From the NCBI GenBank assembly GCA_031283485.1, contig JAITBR010000001.1:1-5422 (forward strand): DNA of 5,422 nucleotides. Reading direction: 5' to 3'. Shown one piece after another: positions 1 through 5,422 of this stretch. Within the stretch, counting starts at the first letter, position 1. Each line of letters starts with the position of its first letter. The stretch is from Puniceicoccales bacterium (GTDB lineage: Bacteria; Verrucomicrobiota; Verrucomicrobiae; Opitutales; LL51). The position numbers were made by a program, and so were the translations under genes. The notes beneath the pieces were generated by a model, which saw only the letters and a program-made list of their open reading frames with translations, did not search any database and was not told the origin of the DNA.

Positions 1-1
1 C

Positions 2-988
2 CAAGAAAATGCGGAAATGAACCTAATGGCTGAACAGATATTTACAGCAAGGAATATTGCAAGGGTTTTGCAGGAGGCAATACCAAGCGAATTTTATTTG
101 GCAACAATCGCAAGTGATCGCTTCAACGGTCGCCATTTGAGCGATAATAAATTCAATGGGGAAGGTTTTTTTGATGGTAAAAAGCGGTCTCTATGGAAAT
201 CGGTTAGATGGACTCAAAGTTATGCCAAGAATCACATTTCCCATAGGGATAAAATTTTTGCGGGGATGATTGGTTTTAATTTCTCAAATTTTGACGATAA
301 ATTTTTTGGAATATTTGTTGGGTTTTCAGATGCCGATATCAATTGCACCGGTCAAAACAGCGGTACAAGTGGCCAGCAAAGCGGCGTAAATGTGGGAGCA
401 TATGGAGCGATTGCTCTCAGTGATGAATTTGCAGTGAGCTATTCTTCGATGATCTGGTATGCACGTTTTCGATGCGATCAGAATTTGAAAAATGCCGACT
501 ATGGGCCACGAAATTTACGTGCACATTCGAAATACTACGGCATATCTTATTTTAACAAACTGTCACTGATGTACGCATTTCAAAGTGGACGCTACACATT
601 TTATCCGGAAATATCGCTGCATTTCGATTGGGTGGGCCAATCGACACACGATGTCAAAGTCGGTGAGGAAACATTATTTCGACGTACTGGGGTTAGGGGC
701 TTTTACGTTTCCTACGAAATTGGTATGCGCTGCCGGGCAGTAGGCTGGCGTGGTCATCGTGGGATCTATCCGGATATTTTTGTTGGTTACGAATTCGACA
801 TGTCCCGTCATGGAGCTTCTCTGCAGCAAGATATACCGGAGACCAGGAGAATGGATCACTTAGTCACAAAAATTGGGCTTATTTTACACCTGAGTAATAA
901 ACTGTGTGCAAATGCCTGGTACATCGGGAATTACAACAAAAACTTCGGACTAAGTGGTGTGTCCATGGGCATAACTTACAATTTTTAG
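2..988 (+). CDS. Autotransporter-like outer-membrane beta-barrel protein, C-terminal part (5' end outside window)
   Basis: This looks like the translocator end of a type V (autotransporter) protein, which would sit in the outer membrane and carry an N-terminal passenger to the surface. The frame is open to the window edge. The ATG at 17 has no convincing Shine-Dalgarno sequence, so the real start probably lies upstream and the passenger is missing here. Counting from that ATG, residues 4-32 could form the helix that threads the pore. From about 57 to 323 there are alternating polar/hydrophobic strands rich in Tyr, Phe and Gly, separated by turns and polar loops (for example 111-123 and 207-228). 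The last strand ends GITYNF: a terminal Phe with hydrophobic residues at every second position before it, the usual BAM-recognition pattern. The barrel length, about 265 residues, fits the autotransporter beta domain. No close family member is recognised, and a different barrel porin is possible. It converges on the gspE-like gene. Confidence 0.72.
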   Translation, partial: QENAEMNLMAEQIFTARNIARVLQEAIPSEFYLATIASDRFNGRHLSDNKFNGEGFFDGKKRSLWKSVRWTQSYAKNHISHRDKIFAGMIGFNFSNFDDKFFGIFVGFSDADINCTGQNSGTSGQQSGVNVGAYGAIALSDEFAVSYSSMIWYARFRCDQNLKNADYGPRNLRAHSKYYGISYFNKLSLMYAFQSGRYTFYPEISLHFDWVGQSTHDVKVGEETLFRRTGVRGFYVSYEIGMRCRAVGWRGHRGIYPDIFVGYEFDMSRHGASLQQDIPETRRMDHLVTKIGLILHLSNKLCANAWYIGNYNKNFGLSGVSMGITYNF

Positions 989-1034
989 CTCCTTTTATTT
1001 TGTAAAATACAACGAAAATATTGCAAGATTGATG

Positions 1035-1056
1035 GAAGTTTAAGTTTTAAATCTTC
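1035..1056 (-). terminator. Possible weak AT-rich hairpin overlapping the gspE stop codon
   Basis: GAAG plus TTTAA at 1035-1043 can pair with TTAAA plus CTTC at 1047-1056, leaving one bulged T and a 3-nt loop. The TAA stop of the ATPase gene lies within the 3' arm. In the minus-strand transcript the hairpin is followed by U-rich but interrupted sequence (around 1000-1034). There is no GC-rich stem and no clean U-tract, so an intrinsic terminator here is only a weak suggestion. It is the best candidate in the 58-nt convergent gap; the rest of the gap is AT-rich without clear signals. Confidence 0.22.
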
Positions 1057-2567
1057 TCCGCAAGGATATCCTGTAATTTAGCCATCCCGTTTTTCATGGT
1101 GCACAGAAATCCAAAGCTGTCAAATTTTGAAGGAGACTTGTCTCCGGCAAAATCATCGCTGACAAGCATTTCAAAAACGCCAATCCGACCGTAGTATCCC
1201 CTGCCAGAGCACACGTCGCAGTGTCCACCTCCCTTGCAAAATTTACACTTCAGTCTCATCAATTCCTGGAAAATTACGGAATAGACACAGGAATCGATCA
1301 AATATTTTGAGATTCCGAGATCATGTAAGCGTGTGATTGCCTCCTCCGATGAGCCGGCATGCACGGTAGACAAGATTAAATGTCCAGTTAGGGCTGCCTG
1401 TATGGTTGAATGTGCCGTTTCGGAATCCCGTATTTCCCCTATGAAAATTACATTCGGTGCTTGTCGTAGAACGGCCCGCAAAATGTGAGTAAACGTAAGA
1501 CCTATCTTTTCATCAACGGCCACTTGACTAACATCCGGAAGTACGTGTTCGATGGGATCCTCGATGGTGATGATTTTTTTCGTGGGAGACAAAAGATGTT
1601 TCAACATGGAATATATGGTTGTCGTTTTCCCACTGCCAGTTGATCCCGCGATGAGCAGTAGGCCGCTGTCCAGATTCAAGAGCGCTTCCAGGTATGAAAT
1701 TTGCAAATCGCTCAGTCCAATGTTGTGAATGGAAAACTCTTCAGAATTTGCATTGAATATGCGCAGAACAGCATTTTCGCCATAGATATTTGGAATAATC
1801 GATACACGCACATCACATTGGCGACCGTTAACAACCGCCTTCAAACGACCATCCTGAGGCAAACGAGTCTCATCCAGCTTCAATTTTGCGTGCAATTTTA
1901 CGTTTGATATGATTGCTCGCGCCAAGTTTTGGTCAAGCTGCTGAATTATTGTTAATTTGCCGTCAACCCTGAAGCGAACACGCATGCCATTTCTATTACA
2001 TTCAAAATGAATATCCGATGCGCGCATGTTGGCAGCAAGCTCCATAAAATGCCCAAACAAGCGGTCGAGTGGGATTTCCCGTTCTTCAGCACTAGCGCTT
2101 TCATCACGCTCCGCTGTGATAGAATGTTTGGCAGCGACATCTCCGGAATGTTCTTTCGCCAAGTTGACTTGCTCGTTCATGGCATGAAGTTCACTTGCAG
2201 ATCTGCTGAAAAATGACACGATAATTTCCCGCTTTGCGAGCATGCAAATGACACTTACTTTTAGGCGGGCACTGAGGTCGTCAATGACATTGATGGCAAA
2301 GGGATTCCACATTGCAACGTATAAATCTTCGCCCTTTCTTTCAATGGGGACGATCAGGTGTCTCCAAGCATATTCCCTTCCAATATCAAGAAGAATATTG
2401 CCATCCACGGTATCCAAATTGTGACACAGGCCACCGATACACAATTTGCCAAAAATTTTATCCTTATTCGGATGATTTTCCAGAAATTTGAACGCATCAA
2501 AATTGCCAACGCAGTCGGCGTCAATAAATTTGCCATCAACTAACCATTGCGCTAACCACTCGTCCAT
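1047..2567 (-). CDS. gspE: GspE/PilB-family type II secretion or type IV pilus assembly ATPase
   Basis: This is a cytoplasmic hexameric ATPase of the secretion-ATPase superfamily that would drive pseudopilus or pilus polymerisation at the inner membrane. Of 506 residues, about 55-122 resemble the MshEN/GspE N-terminal domain (VPIERKGEDLYVAMWNP). A polar linker (about 125-165) follows, then the N2 region with ASDIHFE (183-189) and RLPQDGR (235-241). The core has Walker A GSTGSGKT (308-315, Lys314), an Asp box EDPIE (336-340), Walker B VIFIGEIRD (373-381, Glu378) and a His box TGHLILSTVHA (394-404). CxxC pairs at 441/444 and 450/453 form the zinc module before GRIGVFE. All catalytic motifs look intact. 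The spacer between the Cys pairs is only five residues, much shorter than usual, and the C-terminus is slightly short. An AGGGGGT ribosome-binding site supports the ATG start. It is the last gene of the operon. GspE versus PilB cannot be decided, because no partner genes are in the window. Confidence 0.93.
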   Translation of the reverse strand: MDEWLAQWLVDGKFIDADCVGNFDAFKFLENHPNKDKIFGKLCIGGLCHNLDTVDGNILLDIGREYAWRHLIVPIERKGEDLYVAMWNPFAINVIDDLSARLKVSVICMLAKREIIVSFFSRSASELHAMNEQVNLAKEHSGDVAAKHSITAERDESASAEEREIPLDRLFGHFMELAANMRASDIHFECNRNGMRVRFRVDGKLTIIQQLDQNLARAIISNVKLHAKLKLDETRLPQDGRLKAVVNGRQCDVRVSIIPNIYGENAVLRIFNANSEEFSIHNIGLSDLQISYLEALLNLDSGLLLIAGSTGSGKTTTIYSMLKHLLSPTKKIITIEDPIEHVLPDVSQVAVDEKIGLTFTHILRAVLRQAPNVIFIGEIRDSETAHSTIQAALTGHLILSTVHAGSSEEAITRLHDLGISKYLIDSCVYSVIFQELMRLKCKFCKGGGHCDVCSGRGYYGRIGVFEMLVSDDFAGDKSPSKFDSFGFLCTMKNGMAKLQDILAEKI

Positions 2568-2570
2568 GAA

Positions 2571-2577
2571 ACCCCCT
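2571..2577 (-). promoter_or_regulatory. Ribosome binding site of the gspE-like gene
   Basis: AGGGGGT on the minus strand, separated from the ATG at 2567 by three bases, lies in the 17-nt gap after the lipoprotein stop. It differs from the AGGAGGT consensus at one base. It is the clearest Shine-Dalgarno sequence in the operon and fixes the start: an in-frame TGA lies a few codons upstream. Confidence 0.6.
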
Positions 2578-2584
2578 GGAATTA

Positions 2585-3034
2585 CTATCGTTCACTGCAA
2601 AACAAATTGCAACAGGCTTCGCTGGAAATCTCTGGAACGAAAATAAGTTCGTGGGAATCGATCGCATCATCCAATATGGAGAATCCTATCAGCATTCCAT
2701 TGTACTCGAAAAGAATTTTCCTGCCATACGCATCCGCCACCAGCCTGTGCATTTCATAGGCGGCATGATCCGTAAGGGTTACGATTAACAGATGTCCATG
2801 GATACACTCTCGAACGGTAATGTTGCGGATATCCTTCTCATCAAATAGAGGAGTGGGAGCAACATTCACGTGCAGAGAACTGACCGGCAAAATTACCGAA
2901 CACGGACAAGTCTCTCCGTAGGATTCCAGCAAAATTGCACAGGAGTGTTTGCCGCGATCAACCGAACCGCACCCGACTAGAAACGCGAAAAAAATCAGCC
3001 AAAAAATATAGCAGACACTTCTATAAAACATCAT
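2585..3034 (-). CDS. Small lipoprotein with a SecD P1-head-like domain
   Basis: A predicted 149-residue lipoprotein. Residues 1-22 form a lipoprotein signal: a short start with Arg5, a hydrophobic stretch (about 7-20) and the lipobox LVGC with Cys22 as the lipidated residue, so the mature protein would be membrane-anchored and periplasmic or outer-membrane facing. Residues about 71-137 (NITVRE, LIVTLTDHAAYEMHRL, GRKILFEYNGMLIGFSILDDAI) resemble the SecDF P1-head subdomain, where a 'Thr-x-x-Ala' helix is followed by 'GRRLAIVLDGKV' and 'API' strands. No membrane-spanning SecD core is present, so it is not a SecD subunit; its function is unknown. Eight cysteines remain after processing, including CPC (43-45) and CCNLFC (141-146). 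The frame stays open upstream to 3220, but the lipoprotein signal points to the ATG at 3034 (or 3031), overlapping the dapB end by 14 nt. No strong Shine-Dalgarno is seen, so translation is probably coupled to dapB. Confidence 0.75.
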   Translation of the reverse strand: MMFYRSVCYIFWLIFFAFLVGCGSVDRGKHSCAILLESYGETCPCSVILPVSSLHVNVAPTPLFDEKDIRNITVRECIHGHLLIVTLTDHAAYEMHRLVADAYGRKILFEYNGMLIGFSILDDAIDSHELIFVPEISSEACCNLFCSER

Positions 3035-3731
3035 CCAATGTGTAAAGACCAGGTTGACTAAATTTAGCAAATTTTTTAGCAGCGCACAATGCTCCACGGG
3101 CAAAAATTTCGCGGTTGGTGATACGGTGAATAAGTTCCAATCTCTCCCCCTGACCGGCAAACAAAACTTCGTGCTCCCCAACAATATCTCCACCGCGGAC
3201 TGAGTGTAAACACACCTCACTTATACTCCGTTCGCAGTTGCCCTTTCTGCCGAAGCTTTCCACACAGTGGCGCACGGACTGAATGTTTTTCAGCAGAGTT
3301 ATAGCCGTTCCGCTGGGAGCATCCTTTTTTTTGGAATGGTGCCTTTCGACTATCTCGATGTCGAAATTTTCCGGCAGGAATTCGGTGGCAAGTTTCACAA
3401 GCTTGTTTAGAACGAAAACTCCAATCGAAAAATTCGAGGCATGCAAGATTGGAATATTTTTCGCATTCAACGCAAGTTCGCGTTTGTGACTGTCGCTCAA
3501 CCCCGTTGTTCCGGAAACAACTTTCACGCCACGTTTTGCGGCGGTGCTGCACAGCGCAAGTAGACTATCGGGAGAGGTGAAATCCAAGCAAACATCAGGA
3601 TTATTATCAAATTCAACGGCCAAATTTGAACCGCGATTGACTTCACCGACAACTTTGCAACCATACTGCTCAGCCAGAGCTACAATTAGGCATCCCATAC
3701 GGCCATGTGATCCGCATACTAGTATTTTCAT
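3021..3731 (-). CDS. dapB: 4-hydroxy-tetrahydrodipicolinate reductase (DapB)
   Basis: This cytoplasmic enzyme reduces the DapA product, 4-hydroxy-tetrahydrodipicolinate, to tetrahydrodipicolinate with NAD(P)H, in the pathway to meso-diaminopimelate and lysine. The 236-residue protein has the Rossmann dinucleotide motif GSHGRMG (7-13), the conserved VSGTTGL segment (72-78) and SNFS (99-102). The active-site signature RHHSKKKDAPSGTA spans 130-143; His131 and Lys135 align with the catalytic His159/Lys163 of the E. coli enzyme. RGGDIVGEHEV (179-189) and the C-terminal HRITNREIFARGAL are also typical. It is a little shorter than common homologues (about 245-275) but keeps all the core motifs. The ATG overlaps the fabD stop as ATGA and has no Shine-Dalgarno, indicating translational coupling. 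Nine cysteines is high for its length. Confidence 0.96.
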   Translation of the reverse strand: MKILVCGSHGRMGCLIVALAEQYGCKVVGEVNRGSNLAVEFDNNPDVCLDFTSPDSLLALCSTAAKRGVKVVSGTTGLSDSHKRELALNAKNIPILHASNFSIGVFVLNKLVKLATEFLPENFDIEIVERHHSKKKDAPSGTAITLLKNIQSVRHCVESFGRKGNCERSISEVCLHSVRGGDIVGEHEVLFAGQGERLELIHRITNREIFARGALCAAKKFAKFSQPGLYTLDDVL

Positions 3732-4633
3732 AGATTAAAATCGGAAATGTTATCGAGTGAAGTTACGGCAACATCAGGGTTAACACGCTTCATCAAACCG
3801 CTGAGAATTTTTCCAGTCCCGCATTCAAAAAAAATTTTCACGCCACAGCAAATCGCTCGCTCGCAGCATTTTGCAAACAGCACCGGGGACACTATTTGTT
3901 TTACCAGTAAGCGCTTGGCATCTTCTCCGGTTTTCATGAAATCAGCGGTAACATTTGAAATAACACCAATTTTCGGATCTTCAAATTTAATATCGTTCAC
4001 AAATTTTTCAAAACCCACGCAAGCTTCCGCCATCAACTGGCTGTGATATGCACCGGCAACTTTTAACGGGAAAATGCGCTTGAAAGGCATTTTTTCTGCC
4101 ATAGCAATAGCCGATTGCATTGCGCCGCATTCACCGGAAATTACCACCTGGCCAGGGCAATTCACATTGGCTATTTCAACTCCCGTTTTGTCGCAAATTT
4201 CCAGAATGTCATCGAACATTCCACCGATCAAACTAACCATAGTTCCGTGTGTATTTTCGCAGGCTTTTTGCATCAAACTTCCGCGCATATGCGTAATTTT
4301 TAGGCCAGTTTCGAAATCAAACACTCCGGATATGCACAGTGCACTGATCTCTCCAAGGCTAAGCCCAAAGGTAATTTCAGCCTGTTTTTCCGGATACAAA
4401 TCACGCATTACCTCTGCTGCCGCGTAACTGTGTGTAAATAACGCCGGTTGACAGCAACTTGTAGCCGTCAAATTACATTCTGGGCCACAAAATAGCGTAT
4501 TTAAAAATGATTCACCAATAACTTTTTCGGCCAACTTGAATACCAATGAAGCGGCCCGATTGCCGTCATATAGCGACTTCCCCATTCCCACACATTGGGC
4601 ACCTTGACCGGGAAAAATTAAACCAATTTTCAT
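3728..4633 (-). CDS. fabD: Malonyl-CoA:ACP transacylase (FabD)
   Basis: This cytoplasmic enzyme moves malonyl from CoA to acyl carrier protein, supplying the extender unit of type II fatty-acid synthesis. It has 301 residues, the usual length (about 300-310). Visible motifs are the N-terminal IFPGQGAQ (6-13), the nucleophile elbow GLSLGE (90-95) with Ser92, the malonate-binding Arg117 in MRGSLMQ, the catalytic His197 in GAYHSQLM, and CGTGKILSGLMKR (271-283). The elbow has Leu where E. coli has His, a variant known in other FabDs (for example GLSLGEY in cyanobacteria and plants). A longer open frame begins at 4714, but the family N-terminus MKIGLIFPGQG fixes the ATG at 4633, one base after the proS stop (TAG-C-ATG). 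The 3' end overlaps dapB by ATGA. The protein has 16 cysteines (about 5%), which is strikingly high. Confidence 0.97.
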   Translation of the reverse strand: MKIGLIFPGQGAQCVGMGKSLYDGNRAASLVFKLAEKVIGESFLNTLFCGPECNLTATSCCQPALFTHSYAAAEVMRDLYPEKQAEITFGLSLGEISALCISGVFDFETGLKITHMRGSLMQKACENTHGTMVSLIGGMFDDILEICDKTGVEIANVNCPGQVVISGECGAMQSAIAMAEKMPFKRIFPLKVAGAYHSQLMAEACVGFEKFVNDIKFEDPKIGVISNVTADFMKTGEDAKRLLVKQIVSPVLFAKCCERAICCGVKIFFECGTGKILSGLMKRVNPDVAVTSLDNISDFNL

Positions 4634-4634
4634 G

Positions 4635-5422
4635 CTAGTAACTTTTGGCCCAAATGGCACGTTGGCTGCTATTTTGCCCACTAAATGGACAGATCCCATC
4701 TCCATCACTTCCAAACGGAAGACAGCGAATTGTCACACCAAGCTCCCTTTTTATGCGTGCTTCCACGCCGCTGTCACCATTCCAATGAGTAACTACAAAA
4801 CCACCAAATTCTTTGAAATATGCGAAAATTTCAGATTCGGAAGTGATGTTTGCCGTATTTTCACTGCGAAATGCCAAGGCACGACAAAATAATTTTGACT
4901 GGATGTCATCGAGTAGGGCAGGGAACGTTGAAACAAAAGTATTATAATTGCTGGACTGTTTCCCAGATCTTAGTGTATCGCGACGCGAAAAACACACTAA
5001 ATTCGCATTAATATCACGCATTCCAATCTCAACTATGACAGGAATACCACGTTTCACATGATTCCAAAATTTTTCACCACCTCGGAGGTCGCGATCATCG
5101 ATTTCAACGGAAATTTCTGAAAATTTATCAACACTATCTTCGAGTTCTTGACGCAATCTGTTGCAGTATTCTAGGACGGGAGTCCTAGTAATTTCATCAA
5201 AAATTGGAAGAATGACGGCGTGAACTGATGCCAGTTTTGGTGGTATAACCAACCCATCATCGTCGGAATGTGTCATTATTAGACCTCCAATCAAACGCGT
5301 GGAAACTCCCCAGGATGTTGTCCAACCGTATTCGTCGATGCCGCCCCTATTAACGAATTTTATGCCGGATGATTTGGCGAAATTTTGCCCCAGAAAATGT
5401 GACGTTCCAGCCTGCAGAGCTT
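4635..5422 (-). CDS. proS: Prolyl-tRNA synthetase, archaeal/eukaryote-like type, C-terminal part (5' end outside window)
   Basis: This class II aminoacyl-tRNA synthetase attaches proline to tRNA-Pro in the cytoplasm. The last 261 residues are present; the start lies beyond the right edge. The segment opens with SLQAGTSHFLGQNFAK, part of the catalytic core, followed by DEYGWTTSWGVSTRLIGGL, which carries the class II motif 3 arginine (Arg42 of this segment), and MTHSDDDGLVIPP. The anticodon-binding domain covers about 65-150 (HAVILPIF ... GIPVIVEIGMRDI). The C-terminal domain special to the archaeal/eukaryote-like ProRS type covers about 190-261 and ends in the Tyr typical of this type (AKSY). 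Bacterial-type ProRS has an editing insertion and lacks this tail, so the type assignment is firm. Only two cysteines (IRC and GIC) remain in the tail, where some homologues have a four-Cys zinc site. A TTG codon at 5294 could be mistaken for a start, but the homology continues through it. Confidence 0.95.
   Translation of the reverse strand, partial: ALQAGTSHFLGQNFAKSSGIKFVNRGGIDEYGWTTSWGVSTRLIGGLIMTHSDDDGLVIPPKLASVHAVILPIFDEITRTPVLEYCNRLRQELEDSVDKFSEISVEIDDRDLRGGEKFWNHVKRGIPVIVEIGMRDINANLVCFSRRDTLRSGKQSSNYNTFVSTFPALLDDIQSKLFCRALAFRSENTANITSESEIFAYFKEFGGFVVTHWNGDSGVEARIKRELGVTIRCLPFGSDGDGICPFSGQNSSQRAIWAKSY

Noticed and set aside
996..1009. TATTTT-GT-AAAATA palindrome in the convergent gap, as a terminator for the + strand gene
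   Set aside because: All-AT arms with only a 2-nt centre cannot form a stable hairpin, and no T-tract follows. It is listed neither as a terminator nor as an operator.
3035..3220. A lipoprotein start at 3220 giving 211 residues
   Set aside because: The first 62 residues are dapB read in another frame, and using this start would bury the lipoprotein signal inside the protein.
3217..3552. A 111-residue minus-strand open frame inside dapB
   Set aside because: It is wholly contained in dapB, which is firmly supported by motifs. The translation is basic and shows no domain or signal.
2567..3731. A split SecD gene or SecD remnant
   Set aside because: The lipoprotein has its own signal peptide, lipobox and stop, and no SecD transmembrane segments occur in any frame nearby. 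It is a small stand-alone protein, not a decayed SecD.
3747..4427. Two plus-strand open frames of 99 and 117 residues antisense to fabD
   Set aside because: They are antisense shadows of fabD; the translations show no domains and no ribosome-binding site stands out.
4634..4714. An N-terminal extension of FabD from the ATG at 4714
   Set aside because: The extra 27 residues overlap the conserved ProRS C-terminal domain and have no FabD counterpart. The family N-terminus begins at MKIGLIFPGQG (4633).
4635..5294. A free-standing 219-residue protein starting at TTG 5294
   Set aside because: The frame continues upstream without a stop and encodes conserved ProRS sequence (GTSHFLGQNF, TTSWGVSTR) to the window edge, so this is the 3' part of proS.

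Overview
The window looks like compact chromosomal DNA of a diderm (Gram-negative type) bacterium. The evidence is an outer-membrane beta-barrel translocator, a lipoprotein with a lipobox, a type II secretion/type IV pilus ATPase, and the DapB step towards meso-diaminopimelate. The DNA is moderately AT-rich by eye. No mobile element, tRNA, rRNA, CRISPR array or long non-coding stretch is visible. The phylum cannot be fixed from this piece. The archaeal/eukaryote-like prolyl-tRNA synthetase and the GLSLGE-type FabD are compatible with the PVC group (for example Verrucomicrobia), but this is only an inference.

Layout: positions 2-988 (+) hold the C-terminal part of a protein that looks like an autotransporter. 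Its reading frame is open to the left edge, so the passenger lies outside. A 58-nt convergent gap follows (989-1046). Everything from 1047 to the right edge is on the minus strand and reads right to left as one tightly packed series: proS (3' part, cut by the right edge), fabD, dapB, a small lipoprotein gene, and a GspE/PilB-type ATPase gene. The junctions are a 1-nt gap, a 4-nt ATGA overlap, a 14-nt overlap and a 17-nt gap. This strongly suggests one polycistronic mRNA whose promoter is outside the window.

Functionally the operon joins translation (prolyl-tRNA charging), fatty-acid initiation (malonyl-ACP supply), lysine/peptidoglycan precursor synthesis (dihydrodipicolinate reduction) and two envelope genes (lipoprotein, secretion/pilus ATPase). 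The first three are housekeeping enzymes. The last two are the less ordinary part: the lipoprotein resembles the periplasmic P1-head subdomain of SecD, and the ATPase has an unusually short spacer in its tetracysteine zinc module and no other secretion or pilus gene beside it in the window. FabD, DapB and the lipoprotein are unusually rich in cysteine.
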